The translations under genes were made by a program, and so were the position numbers. Under the pieces are notes generated by a model that saw only the letters and a list, made by a program, of their open reading frames with translations, ran no database searches and was not told where the DNA came from. A DNA stretch of 64,000 nucleotides. Source: UBA1046 sp050945515. GTDB lineage: Bacteria > Bacillota > Clostridia > Saccharofermentanales > DTU023. This document shows, piece after piece, positions 8,631 through 17,254 of the stretch (position 1 is its first letter; each line of letters opens with the position of its first letter). The DNA is taken from NCBI GenBank assembly GCA_050945515.1, contig JBMNTB010000001.1, forward strand, positions 100,622 through 164,621. Direction: 5' to 3'.

Positions 8631-10496
8631 ATGTTTAAGCTAAATAATTCTGTTCTAAGCAGGCATCGGTTAGCCGCGACTAATCAGAACGACGGCAGAC
8701 AGATTAAACTCCGTTCCGAAGTCGATATTGCGGAGACCTGGGATCTAACTACGATCTATGCGGATGCGGCAACTTGGGAGAGCGAATTTGTCGCAGTTGC
8801 AAAAGACATCCCGCTCCTACGGAATTATCAGCAAAAACTGCATACTTCAGCTGCTGTTCTCAGTGAATTCCTGCGGCTGGGGGAGAGTATCGGGGAGCGA
8901 GTGACTAAGCTCTATGTCTATGCGCATCTGAAGAGCGATGAAGATACGGGTAATTCAGATTTCAGCGGTCTCCACCTGCGGGCGCTCCAGCTCTTTACCC
9001 AATTTGAGACAGCTATTTCCTGGGCAGAGCCGGAGATAGCACAAATCTCCGAAGAAAAACTGATTATCTTTCTGTCTGAAGATCCCGAGATTGCAGCCAG
9101 GCGCCATTATTTGGAGAATATCCTGCGGAAGAAACCGCATCAGCTATCTGTTCCGGAGGAAATGCTCCTGGCCAAAGCCGGCGAGATCTTCAACAATCCC
9201 TCTATGAGCTTTACGGTGCTGAATGATGCTGACCTTAGATTTCCTATGATCACCGATGAGACCGGAGAAAAAGTAGAGCTAACGCACGGACGCTACGGGA
9301 AATTTTTAGAGAGCCGTAACCGCCGGGTTCGCCGCGAGGCTTTTCAGAATCTGTATCGAGTCTATGACCAGTTTCAAAACATCAATGCCTCGCTGCTGGC
9401 GGGCAATGTCAATGTGCAAAATTTTGTAGCTGAGGTCAGGAACTTCCCCAGTGCCAGAGCCGCCGCTCTGTTTGAGAATGCTATTTCCGAGGATGTATAC
9501 GACAATCTGGTGGCAACAGTCAACCGCAATTTGCCGCTCCTGCACCGCTATATTGCTTTGCGCAAACAAGTCCTGGGCCTGGAGGAGCTTCATTCCTACG
9601 ATCTCTATGTATCCTTAATCGAGGGTATTGATATCAAGTACAGTTTTGAGGAAGCGCAGGAGATAATTGTAGCTGCGCTGTCACCCCTGGGCTCGGAATA
9701 TGTGGAGATTGTGAGGCGTGCTTTCCGTGAACGCTGGATTGATCGCGCCGATAACAAAGGTAAACGCTCCGGTGCCTATTCCAGCGGTACCTACGGTACC
9801 AATCCATTTATTCTACTCAACTGGCAAGGCACTTTGGACAATCTGTTTACCCTGATTCATGAGCTGGGCCATAGTGTGCACTCCTGGTATTCGAGAAATA
9901 GCCAGCCCTTTATCTATTCCGGTTATTCCATCTTCCTGGCTGAGATTGCCTCAACTATGAATGAAAATCTTTTGACCGACTATCTGCTGACACAGACAGA
10001 GGATGACAAACTGTGCCAAACCGTGATCAATCATTACCTCGACGGCTTCAAAGGCACAGTCTTCAGACAAACCCAGTTTGCAGAATTTGAACATCTGATC
10101 TATACCGCCGCAGCTGCCGGCACTCCTCTGACCAGCGCCTTCCTGACCGAGCAATATGGCGAAATGAATAAACGCTATTATGGTGACAATCTGACCTTTG
10201 ATCCTGAGATTGCCCTGGAATGGGCCAGAATTCCCCATTTCTACCTGAACTATTATGTCTATCAATATGCCACCGGCTTCTCTGCCGCCACTGCATTTGC
10301 CCATATGGTTAAGACCGAGGGGCAACCGGCCGTGGAACGCTATCTGCAATTTCTCAAAGCAGGCAACTCAGATTACCCCCTGGCCGTACTCAAGAAAGCC
10401 GGCCTGGATATGTCCGAGGTCAAACCGATTGAAGATGCTTTCGCAGTCTTTGCCTCTTATCTGGAGCAAATGGAACAACTGCTTTTGCCCGAGTAA
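8631..10496 (+). CDS. pepF: Oligoendopeptidase F (M3 family metallopeptidase)
   Basis: 621 residues from the ATG at 8631, chosen because CGGAGGA lies just upstream and the longer frame runs through a terminator. Cytoplasmic zinc peptidase cleaving short peptides. The M3 catalytic motif is LIHELGHSVHSWYS, with HExxH ligands and a downstream Glu in the SIFLAEIASTMNE segment. The C-terminal YYVYQYATGFSAA segment is typical of PepF. No signal peptide is seen. It is a single-gene unit between a terminator and the tRNA promoter. Confidence 0.95.
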   Translation: MFKLNNSVLSRHRLAATNQNDGRQIKLRSEVDIAETWDLTTIYADAATWESEFVAVAKDIPLLRNYQQKLHTSAAVLSEFLRLGESIGERVTKLYVYAHLKSDEDTGNSDFSGLHLRALQLFTQFETAISWAEPEIAQISEEKLIIFLSEDPEIAARRHYLENILRKKPHQLSVPEEMLLAKAGEIFNNPSMSFTVLNDADLRFPMITDETGEKVELTHGRYGKFLESRNRRVRREAFQNLYRVYDQFQNINASLLAGNVNVQNFVAEVRNFPSARAAALFENAISEDVYDNLVATVNRNLPLLHRYIALRKQVLGLEELHSYDLYVSLIEGIDIKYSFEEAQEIIVAALSPLGSEYVEIVRRAFRERWIDRADNKGKRSGAYSSGTYGTNPFILLNWQGTLDNLFTLIHELGHSVHSWYSRNSQPFIYSGYSIFLAEIASTMNENLLTDYLLTQTEDDKLCQTVINHYLDGFKGTVFRQTQFAEFEHLIYTAAAAGTPLTSAFLTEQYGEMNKRYYGDNLTFDPEIALEWARIPHFYLNYYVYQYATGFSAATAFAHMVKTEGQPAVERYLQFLKAGNSDYPLAVLKKAGLDMSEVKPIEDAFAVFASYLEQMEQLLLPE

Positions 10497-10606
10497 TAAA
10501 ATCGGCAGCACCAACATCATATAAGAAGACTTAGACGAGACTTAAACGCCGTATTACTGCTGCTACCTGCACAGTGCAGAATAATAGCTCAGCAGGGTGA
10601 AAAAAG

Positions 10607-10635
10607 TTGACTTGAATTTAAAGCTCTGATATTAT
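10607..10635 (+). promoter_or_regulatory. Promoter of the tRNA-Asp/tRNA-Phe unit
   Basis: TTGACT at 10607-10612 and TATTAT at 10630-10635 are separated by 17 bases, with a TG one base before the -10 box. The first tRNA starts 34 bases later. Upstream, 10497-10606 holds no gene; I see only a 13-base palindrome CTGCACAGTGCAG at 10567-10579. Confidence 0.8.
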
Positions 10636-10669
10636 AGCTAAGCACTTGCGATAGGCATTGCAGTGTTCT

Positions 10670-10746
10670 GGCGCAGTAGTTCAGTTGGTTAGAATGCCAG
10701 CCTGTCACGCTGGAGGTCGTGGGTTCGAGCCCCATCTGCGTCGCCA
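10670..10746 (+). tRNA. tRNA-Asp (anticodon GTC)
   Basis: 77 bases including an encoded CCA. The acceptor stem GGCGCAG pairs with CTGCGTC (one G-U pair), the anticodon loop contains GTC, and the T arm has GGTTCGAGCC. All arms fold normally. Confidence 0.97.
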
Positions 10747-10772
10747 AATCGCCGGTCATTAGACCGGCGATT
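10747..10772 (+). other. Hairpin between the two tRNA genes
   Basis: AATCGCCGGTC pairs perfectly with GACCGGCGATT around the four-base loop ATTA. It fills nearly all of the 30-base spacer between tRNA-Asp and tRNA-Phe. No T run follows, so it is more likely a processing or stabilising structure than a full terminator, though partial termination is possible. Confidence 0.7.
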
Positions 10773-10776
10773 TATT

Positions 10777-10852
10777 GCCCAGATAGCTCAGTCGGTAGAG
10801 CAGTGGACTGAAAATCCACGTGTCGTTGGTTCGATTCCGACTCTGGGCACCA
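10777..10852 (+). tRNA. tRNA-Phe (anticodon GAA)
   Basis: 76 bases with encoded CCA. The acceptor stem GCCCAGA pairs with TCTGGGC. The anticodon stem GTGGA/TCCAC encloses the loop CTGAAAA, giving anticodon GAA. D and T arms are regular. Confidence 0.97.
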
Positions 10853-10853
10853 A

Positions 10854-10897
10854 GAAAACCGCTGACGTTTTGACATTTCAGCGGTTTTCGCTTTTTT
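10854..10897 (+). terminator. Rho-independent terminator of the tRNA unit
   Basis: GAAAACCGCTGA and TCAGCGGTTTTC form a perfect 12-base stem directly after the tRNA-Phe CCA. A run of six T residues follows at 10892-10897. Confidence 0.9.
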
Positions 10898-10985
10898 ATC
10901 CAAGTGACCGTTTTTCCCAGACGCAACGTAACTATTTTAATTTAACAGATCACAGTAATCTTTACAGCCGGTTTTTTGGGCATGG

Positions 10986-11189
10986 TTAGTTGCTGGGATT
11001 TTTGTCCTGATATTCCTCTGCCATTTTCTCGCTGGCTACAGCGATTTTGTTCTTTATGTCTTGTTGTTGAATTTCTTCTTGTTGATTATTTTGTTCTGCT
11101 TGTTTTCTGTTTATTATTTTCTGCCTGTGAGCATTTATGGCCATCTGAGCAGCTGCAAATATTAGAAATACTAGGATAAGATAAATCAT
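10986..11189 (-). CDS. Small single-span membrane protein, unknown function
   Basis: 67 residues. An N-terminal hydrophobic segment (MIYLILVFLIFAAAQMAI) is followed by a polar tail rich in Gln, Glu and Lys. A ribosome-site-like AGAGAGGAA lies upstream on the minus strand. A similar-length frame on the plus strand overlaps but is Cys- and Leu-rich without a ribosome site, so the minus strand is preferred. It lies downstream of the diguanylate cyclase gene in the same direction with a 100-base gap that shows nothing else. I do not recognise a family. Confidence 0.45.
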   Translation of the reverse strand: MIYLILVFLIFAAAQMAINAHRQKIINRKQAEQNNQQEEIQQQDIKNKIAVASEKMAEEYQDKNPSN

Positions 11190-11289
11190 TTGAAAAAAAT
11201 TCCTCTCTTCTTATGCGCTGTTTTTTGTCATCTGCTAATAATCTTTGCTAGCTTCCCGGGGGAAATAGCGACATATGTCATTGAGATAG

Positions 11290-12429
11290 CTAACGATAGA
11301 CTATCCTGTCCCGTCCCTCTCGTTTGGCACGGTAGAGGTTTTTGTCCGCGGCTTCTATAAAGCCAGAGTAAGAGATCCCCTTGACATAACTACTGAGTCC
11401 GCCTGAAATTGTGACCGGCTTACCATGGGTCCAGCCATGTGTCCTTATATAATCGGCAAGCGCCCGCACTTTGGGCAGTGCTTCCCTCGGGGTTTTGCCT
11501 GGAAACAGAACTACAAATTCTTCGCCGCCATATCGACCGAAAATCTCTCCTCCTGTCAGACTGGCCTTCATGATCTGAGCAATATTGAACAGGACTTCGT
11601 CACCATAATCGTGCCCGTAAGTGTCGTTTATTACTTTAAAATGGTCAATGTCCAGGATGCAAAGCGTCAAGTGCGCGCCTGTGTCGTAGGCCTGGCGCAT
11701 TTCCTCGTCTATGCTCGCTGATAGGAAGCGGCGATTATATAAGCCGGTCAGGGCATCGGTCAGCGAGAGGATCTCCAAGCGATGCACCAAGCGCGTCTTT
11801 TCATCCCGCACCCTCACATATTGCCCCATCACCGTGTAAACTAAAATAGTATTGACCATGAAACTCATGGTCAGACCGAACGCCATATCTGAATACTGGT
11901 CGAAACGGGTGGCATACGGTATGACAATATCCGGGAAACGGTATTCCAGCGCAATAAAGGCAACCAACATGATCGTGTCAGCGACTAGCATAACGGTGCG
12001 TAATGCTCCTTTGAAAACGATAGCTATACATATGCCGGCCGTGAACATCATAGGTGGGGTGGAGCCGGTCACACCACCGATTGTGAACCATAGAAAAGGA
12101 ATTAATATAAACGCGGAGGAGCCCAAGACAATCACTGCAGCTCCGTACCAACGATTTTTGACTATACTATATAAAACACATGAAACGGTTGACACGAGGT
12201 ACAACGAGAGTACCGGTAACGTAAATATGCCTAAGTCATTTGCAATATTATAACCGAGTCCGAATATGGCCATAAAGATACCGGCGAAAGCAGTGTACAA
12301 AAATACAAGGTGATCCAGCGGCAACTCTTTATAGTAAACTTGTTTAAGCGTTCTTTTGAGCAAACTCATTGTTGTTTGCTTAGAGGTGTTTTCCCCTTTA
12401 TCTTCTATTTTTTTAAAGTCATTTTGCAT
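11290..12429 (-). CDS. Membrane-bound diguanylate cyclase (GGDEF)
   Basis: About 379 residues from the ATG at 12429. AAGGAGG sits at 12440-12446, inside the longer open frame, so starts at 12429-12438 are more likely than one at 12468. Roughly six hydrophobic segments fill the N-terminal half. The C-terminal GGDEF domain has LTDALTGLYNRR, LCILDIDHFKVINDTYGHDYGD and the active-site YGGEEF. It makes cyclic di-GMP from two GTP. The RxxD inhibitory site is absent (TGGE in that position), so product inhibition there is unlikely. No EAL or HD-GYP partner is in the window. The membrane domain is not a recognised sensor. Confidence 0.9.
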   Translation of the reverse strand: MQNDFKKIEDKGENTSKQTTMSLLKRTLKQVYYKELPLDHLVFLYTAFAGIFMAIFGLGYNIANDLGIFTLPVLSLYLVSTVSCVLYSIVKNRWYGAAVIVLGSSAFILIPFLWFTIGGVTGSTPPMMFTAGICIAIVFKGALRTVMLVADTIMLVAFIALEYRFPDIVIPYATRFDQYSDMAFGLTMSFMVNTILVYTVMGQYVRVRDEKTRLVHRLEILSLTDALTGLYNRRFLSASIDEEMRQAYDTGAHLTLCILDIDHFKVINDTYGHDYGDEVLFNIAQIMKASLTGGEIFGRYGGEEFVVLFPGKTPREALPKVRALADYIRTHGWTHGKPVTISGGLSSYVKGISYSGFIEAADKNLYRAKREGRDRIVYR

Positions 12430-12640
12430 TACCACCATATCCTCCTTGTCAGTACTACTTGGATCCAAAAAAGGGGATCAATTTCCAGTGGTTATCAGCG
12501 TATTCTTTATGGCTGTTTCAAAACAGCCTACACTACCATATTATACTCATTCCCGTCAAAAGATACATTACGAACTATTTGTTTCGGTGGCAGGACCGTG
12601 TTTTTAGATAAAACTACCCTAATTTATAGTTAATTATTTT

Positions 12641-12657
12641 AAACTATAGTTTATAAT
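12641..12657 (+). promoter_or_regulatory. Palindrome and possible -10 box before the exported-protein pair
   Basis: AAACTATAGTTT at 12641-12652 is a perfect 12-base palindrome and overlaps a consensus -10 TATAAT at 12652-12657. No good -35 is visible. A palindrome on the -10 box could be an operator, but it lies in a very A+T-rich stretch where chance palindromes are common. The rest of the gap to 12429 shows nothing clear. Confidence 0.35.
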
Positions 12658-12711
12658 TAAGGATAGAAAATAAAGAGTCTGGATTAAGGATTGGAAAGGA
12701 GGTTTGACGCT

Positions 12712-13569
12712 ATGAAAAAAGCGATTAAGGTTCTTATTATCCTACTGGTGATATCGTTTATACCGCTTGCAGTGCAAGCACAACCTGGTTCACAACCGCA
12801 TCCCGATCCCTATAGTGGTGATTTAAGCAATTATGACGGCAAATGGATTATCGATGGGAAAACGGAGCAGGACACGAATTGGACGCTGGAAATATCCGGC
12901 GATAAGTATCATTTACACAATGAATACAATGACTATAAGGGCGATATCCTCTTTACGCCCGGAAATGAAAAATTAGATACACCTGATACCTTGTGGCTGG
13001 ATTTTGATCCTGACGTCCAAATTGAAGTAGTGCTTATCAATCAAGCCGGTGGTCTGATCGATATTTCCGGACAGGGTCTGTATTTTGTCAAGCCCGGCAA
13101 TCGTATCGAATTTGATGAAGTGGAGGAATGGGAAAACTACTCAAAAGAGGACATGGTCGGCGATTGGGTCCTGGATTCACTGTGGGCAATTATTGTTCAA
13201 TTAGATTTTTATCTGGAATTAACTAACGAGGATATCATGCAGGGAAGCATAACAGGGGATGATCGTCTTATTTTGAGCTTTGATAACGGAATTTTGTACG
13301 AAGTCTCCGAAAAGTTGGAAATTCGCGTTCCGATCACCCGTTACAGATATTGTGGCCGCTACATTTATTTTGAAAACCCGAATCCGATCGAACCTGTTGC
13401 TTACAAATTCTTGGCACATATTGTGCCTGATAGTAGTGACTTAGGTGACGCAGGACAGTTGATCATCAGTCCTTCTCCCATACCGGATATGGATGACGGT
13501 CTCGAATTAATCATGTTTCTGACCTTTTCACGCATCACAAGTGTTGATCAGACAGAAGGGAGTGAATAA
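12712..13569 (+). CDS. Exported protein of unknown function
   Basis: 285 residues from the ATG at 12712, preceded by AAAGGAGG at 12695-12702; a longer in-frame TTG start would swallow the ribosome site. The N-terminus is a classic signal peptide (MKKAIKVLIILLVISFIPL) with probable cleavage after AVQA, and no lipobox Cys follows. The mature protein is acidic, rich in Asp, Tyr and Trp, and looks like a beta-rich lipocalin-type fold (repeated W-x-L and L-x-F strands), but I recognise no family. The next gene starts 3 bases after its stop, so the two are co-expressed. Confidence 0.75.
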   Translation: MKKAIKVLIILLVISFIPLAVQAQPGSQPHPDPYSGDLSNYDGKWIIDGKTEQDTNWTLEISGDKYHLHNEYNDYKGDILFTPGNEKLDTPDTLWLDFDPDVQIEVVLINQAGGLIDISGQGLYFVKPGNRIEFDEVEEWENYSKEDMVGDWVLDSLWAIIVQLDFYLELTNEDIMQGSITGDDRLILSFDNGILYEVSEKLEIRVPITRYRYCGRYIYFENPNPIEPVAYKFLAHIVPDSSDLGDAGQLIISPSPIPDMDDGLELIMFLTFSRITSVDQTEGSE

Positions 13570-13572
13570 TCA

Positions 13573-15012
13573 ATGAAAAGAGTATTTTTGCTGATACTTT
13601 CGCTACTTGTCCTCTTCAGCATGGCGGCCTGCTCTTCGTCGCAGCCGGGGAATAAAGGGACGCTGTCTGAGCATCCGGCAGGCAAAAATGCTGAAGATCC
13701 TCAGGCGGAGATTCCTGAGGAATATTGCTTAAAGACTAATATTCCCGCCGATTGGCATGACCCTCTGCCTTCGTCGGAATACGCCGGTGATTTTCCCTTA
13801 TTCGGCCTGGGAGCGCTGGTGGATGGCACACAGGAGGGCGTAAACTTACCCAAAGTCATAGATCTCTTCACCGTTGAAGAACTGGAAGCGTATTTGGGCA
13901 TGATCGTTTCCGTGGATGAAAACCTTTATTCTCTAGAGGGCGATGACGTTGAGCAATATTTTTTGCGTGAAACTGAAACAGCGATACCTGAACTCTGGGA
14001 TGGAAAGATAAAAATCTGGCTTAAAGACTTAGGCAATCCGGCAGGTGTATCATTTTATTTGGAGCAGCTCTACCCTAATTCACGCGAAATAGAGGATTTG
14101 GGAGAACACGCGATCATATCTACCTCCAATACTGTTATTATCCAAGTGAAAGGTGCGGTGATTGTGGGTATCTCTGCGGAATTTAAACGCCCGGAGGATA
14201 GAGTAGCAGAACCGGCAGCAGAGAAATTTATGCTGGATTTGGCGCATTTTGTCTCTGATAGGCTGATAGAAAAAATGGCGTCTCCCGGCCAAGCCGGAGA
14301 AACGGATACCGAAACAGGGACTGCACAACAGGAAAACAAAAGCTTTAAGGCACTTGGGCCGGGAGAGTTCGAGGCCTATATAGACGAACTCGATTTAATA
14401 AAGGAATTTGTGGATGAGATAAATGATGAATGTTCCTCCGCTATTAATTTAAGACCAATCAGGTACCCTGAGTTTGAAAAAATATTGACGAATTTAGCGC
14501 AGAAAGGCGGGCCGGATGTGTTTATCACATCGCAACCTTCCTTTTATGAAGAAGCCCTAAAACAAGACTTGTTCAGTGAGGGAGTGGTAGTTGCGTATGA
14601 AACGCCGGTGATTATGATACATGTTGGTAATCCCAAAGGAATTACAGGTTTAGCAGATCTTGCCAAGAAGGATATGAGGGTAGCAATGGCCGATCAAGAC
14701 ACTCCCGAGGGTCAAATGATCCGTGCTATGTTGGCAAAAGCCGGTATTACGGAGGAAGATTTCAGTGTCAGATCCCAATATGAAGTCAACTTCGATGCAG
14801 CTATTGTTTACCGTAATACTGTCAGCGCGAAGGAAAAAGAGGAGTATGAGTTCGTGGAAATTGAACCGGACTATTTAATGGAAAACCCCGTTTTGCTATT
14901 CGCGACCAAGTCAACCGAGCATCCTGAACTTGTTAACCAATTTACCGGCTTTATGCTCTCCGAAAGAGTGCAGCATTCGTTTGAAGTCTTTGGTTACCGA
15001 CCTGTAAAATAA
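13573..15012 (+). CDS. Lipoprotein with C-terminal ModA-like substrate-binding half
   Basis: 479 residues. The signal peptide ends in the lipobox SMAAC. Residues ~40-230 form a domain I do not recognise. Residues ~255-479 resemble type II periplasmic binding proteins of the molybdate (ModA) kind: PDVFITSQPSFYEEAL, then the ligand-region YETPVIMIHVGNPKGITGLADL, VAMADQDTPEGQMIRAML, and a late LLFATKSTEHPELVNQFTGF segment. ModA-type proteins capture oxyanions for an ABC importer, but no mod permease or ATPase is adjacent; the next transporter, for phosphonates, has its own binding protein. A linker rich in Glu, Thr and Gln joins the halves. Confidence 0.65.
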   Translation: MKRVFLLILSLLVLFSMAACSSSQPGNKGTLSEHPAGKNAEDPQAEIPEEYCLKTNIPADWHDPLPSSEYAGDFPLFGLGALVDGTQEGVNLPKVIDLFTVEELEAYLGMIVSVDENLYSLEGDDVEQYFLRETETAIPELWDGKIKIWLKDLGNPAGVSFYLEQLYPNSREIEDLGEHAIISTSNTVIIQVKGAVIVGISAEFKRPEDRVAEPAAEKFMLDLAHFVSDRLIEKMASPGQAGETDTETGTAQQENKSFKALGPGEFEAYIDELDLIKEFVDEINDECSSAINLRPIRYPEFEKILTNLAQKGGPDVFITSQPSFYEEALKQDLFSEGVVVAYETPVIMIHVGNPKGITGLADLAKKDMRVAMADQDTPEGQMIRAMLAKAGITEEDFSVRSQYEVNFDAAIVYRNTVSAKEKEEYEFVEIEPDYLMENPVLLFATKSTEHPELVNQFTGFMLSERVQHSFEVFGYRPVK

Positions 15013-15053
15013 GGTTCTTAAAAACAGTATCAGTCTACTAAAAAAAAATTAAT

Positions 15054-15102
15054 AAAGGTGGTGTTTCTAATTTGAGTATCAAATCGGGAACGCCACCTTT
15101 TT
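15054..15102 (+). terminator. Rho-independent terminator upstream of the phosphonate operon
   Basis: AAAGGTGGTGTTTC pairs with GGAACGCCACCTTT through about 14 bases, with wobble pairs, and is followed by T residues to 15102. It separates the ModA-like lipoprotein gene from phnD. Confidence 0.8.
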
Positions 15103-15125
15103 AGTTTGTGACGATCTATATTTAA

Positions 15126-15274
15126 TCAGTTAGCAATGTTCACTAGAAATATATTTGCCGACAATTCATCTTCAGTTAACACTGATTTTGTTAAGGAAAT
15201 ATCATGCTGAACATAGTCTTTTAACGCATATTTTACTCAAATATGATTAGAGTCCAACCCGGCAATTTTATAAT
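15126..15274 (+). promoter_or_regulatory. Control region of the phosphonate operon
   Basis: Two imperfect direct repeats, TCAGTTAGCAATG (15126-15138) and TCAGTTAACACTG (15172-15184), match at 11 of 13 positions. The second copy is also a half-palindrome (TCAGT-4-ACTGA) and contains TTAACA, like the hexamers bound by Gram-positive PhoP. A possible promoter follows: TTAGAG at 15247-15252, 16 bases, TATAAT at 15269-15274, ending 48 bases before phnD. Control by a phosphate-starvation regulator is a guess from the motif and the operon's role. Confidence 0.4.
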
Positions 15275-15322
15275 CGAGTTGGTAATCAATCCTGTAACAA
15301 ATTAGAAAGGGGATGATGGAAA

Positions 15323-16465
15323 ATGCAAAAAAGTAAGATTTCAAGAATAATTTCATCACTTCTGCTCGTGGCTATTTCTATTATGGTAGTAGGTATAGTC
15401 GCTTGCGATTCAAACAAAACTGAAAGCACTACCGCAGCCCAAAACGCAGAAGCTGACAAGACTACCGCAGCCCAAAACGCGGAAGCTGACAAGACTACCG
15501 CAGCCCAGGAGACGGAAGAACCGAAAGCGAACACAAAGCCAATCGTTGTAACTTGGTATCCGAATGAATCATCCAGTACTCATGATGAGGTGCGTGCGGA
15601 AGTCGGTAAATTAATTAAGCAGGCTACCGGCAGAGAGGTCGAACACAAATTGACGACCGACTACACCATAGCCATTGAAGCAATCGCGAGCGGGGCGGCT
15701 GATATCGCTATTGCAATGGGCGCAGTCGGTTACATTGAGGCCAAGGAGCGTAATCCGGAGATTGATGTTCTCTTTGTCAACAGCGACGAGAATTGGAAAT
15801 TAGATGGGGCCAAGTATTTTGCCTGGCTGTGCGTGCCTGCAGAAGATGCAGACCAATATAAAAGTGGAGATACTTACTCCATCGACAACATAAAAGGGAA
15901 AAGGATGTCCTTTGTATCCAACAGTTCTACCTCCGGATTCAGAGTTCCTACTTCCTCAATTATTTCTCATTTTGCGAGTGAAAACTTGGATGAAGACAAA
16001 TTGATTGAAGGCGGTCCCGACATGTTCTTCAGCGAAGTATTCTTCGGCGGCTCTCACCAAGGTTCAGCCGTTAATCTGCTCAGCGGCAATGTCGATGTTG
16101 CAGCTTTCTGCGATATCGAAGTGCAGCCCTATGTTGAAGCCAAAACCGGAGACGAAAGCACAGTCGGTTCGGTTTATACCGTAAGAGAAGGTGCCGATGC
16201 TCCTTTCGACCAATATGTGGGGAGAGACTTCACTATTATAGCGTCCACTCCTGTTTTTAACGGTCCCAATGTGTATAATCCTAAAAATTTGAGTGCTGAG
16301 GAAATACAAGCGATTAAAGATTTGTTTACTTCGGAAGAAGTTGCGAATAACAAGGTGCTGTTTTATGACGACAGCGTCGAAGGTGCGGTGGGATTGTACA
16401 AAAAATCCAAAAGTTATGGGTTTGTTCTCACGAGTGATTCATGGTACGACCCATATAGAAAATAA
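15323..16465 (+). CDS. phnD: Phosphonate ABC transporter substrate-binding lipoprotein PhnD
   Basis: 380 residues with a signal peptide and lipobox GIVAC. After a repeated linker (residues 36-66) comes the PhnD-type binding domain: VVTWYPNESSSTHDEVRAEV, the KGKRMSFVSNSSTSGFRVP segment and FGGSHQGSAVNLLSGNVDVA. The SNSSTSG and GSHQ motifs are those that hold the phosphonate group in PhnD. It captures phosphonates outside the cell and delivers them to PhnE/PhnC. The ATPase and two permease genes follow directly. Confidence 0.93.
   Translation: MQKSKISRIISSLLLVAISIMVVGIVACDSNKTESTTAAQNAEADKTTAAQNAEADKTTAAQETEEPKANTKPIVVTWYPNESSSTHDEVRAEVGKLIKQATGREVEHKLTTDYTIAIEAIASGAADIAIAMGAVGYIEAKERNPEIDVLFVNSDENWKLDGAKYFAWLCVPAEDADQYKSGDTYSIDNIKGKRMSFVSNSSTSGFRVPTSSIISHFASENLDEDKLIEGGPDMFFSEVFFGGSHQGSAVNLLSGNVDVAAFCDIEVQPYVEAKTGDESTVGSVYTVREGADAPFDQYVGRDFTIIASTPVFNGPNVYNPKNLSAEEIQAIKDLFTSEEVANNKVLFYDDSVEGAVGLYKKSKSYGFVLTSDSWYDPYRK
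15428..15520 (+). repeat. 33-base tandem repeat in the phnD linker
   Basis: Two almost identical 33-base units (15428-15460 and 15461-15493, one base different) are followed by a diverged part-copy. They encode two TTAAQNAEADK units and a third starting TTAAQ. The repeat lies between the lipid anchor and the binding domain and probably works as a flexible spacer. Near identity suggests a recent duplication by replication slippage. Confidence 0.9.
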
Positions 16466-16483
16466 ATTTGAAGACATTGATAA

Positions 16484-17254
16484 ATGCCTATCTTAGAATT
16501 TAAAAATGTAAGCAAAGTATATAACAATATTACGAAAGCACTAACAGATATTTCTTTCTCGGTATACGAGGGTGAGTTCGTCTCTATTATCGGCCCCTCC
16601 GGTTCAGGCAAATCGACCATCCTGCGTTGCATCAACAGACTTGTTGATGTAACGCAGGGGTCAATTATATTTGACGGCCATGATATCAATAAAGCGGATA
16701 AAAAAGAGATACGCCAAGTGCGCAAGAAGGCGGGCATGATCTTTCAGCATTACAATCTTGTAGATCGCCTTAGTGTCATTGAAAATGTTTTGCACGGACG
16801 GCTTGGTTATAAGTCAGTTATAAGTGGTGTTATTGGCCATTATACTGAGGAAGAGAAGGAAAAAGCCTTTCAGATTCTCGCAATGCTCGGACTTACGGAA
16901 CAGGCATATAAGCGATGTGATGAGTTGTCAGGCGGCCAAAAGCAACGAGTGGGCATCGCACGCTCTCTCATGCAGGAACCAAGACTGATTTTATGCGATG
17001 AGCCTATCGCATCTCTTGACCCCAGCTCATCCAAGATTATCATGGATCATTTGAGCGATATCAATGAAACGATGAAGATTACCTGCATTGCTAATTTGCA
17101 TCAGGTTGATGTCGCGTTGAAATACGCCAAAAGGATTATTGGCATCACCGCCGGACAAATAGTATATGATGGTCCGCCTGAAAAACTGACCAGATCAAAA
17201 ATATATGAAATATATCAATCGGACGAAGGCGAATTAATTACGGATGTCAAGTAA
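16484..17254 (+). CDS. phnC: Phosphonate ABC transporter ATP-binding protein PhnC
   Basis: 256 residues. Walker A GPSGSGKST, ABC signature LSGGQKQRVGIARSL, Walker B LILCDEPIASLDP and H-loop NLHQVD are all present. The sequence is of the PhnC type (INRLVDVTQGSI, GMIFQHYNLVDRLSV). It powers import with the two PhnE permeases. It starts 18 bases after phnD, and its end overlaps phnE by 11 bases. Confidence 0.95.
   Translation: MPILEFKNVSKVYNNITKALTDISFSVYEGEFVSIIGPSGSGKSTILRCINRLVDVTQGSIIFDGHDINKADKKEIRQVRKKAGMIFQHYNLVDRLSVIENVLHGRLGYKSVISGVIGHYTEEEKEKAFQILAMLGLTEQAYKRCDELSGGQKQRVGIARSLMQEPRLILCDEPIASLDPSSSKIIMDHLSDINETMKITCIANLHQVDVALKYAKRIIGITAGQIVYDGPPEKLTRSKIYEIYQSDEGELITDVK

Noticed and set aside
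10670..10852. tRNA genes as an integration site of a genomic island
   Set aside because: No integrase and no repeated tRNA 3' end are visible within the window.
10976..11179. 67-codon plus-strand frame over the small membrane protein
   Set aside because: It lacks a ribosome site and encodes a Cys/Leu/Phe-rich string; the minus-strand frame has a normal membrane-protein layout.
15428..15520. 33-base repeats as a possible CRISPR array
   Set aside because: The units are tandem without spacers and code in frame for the PhnD linker.
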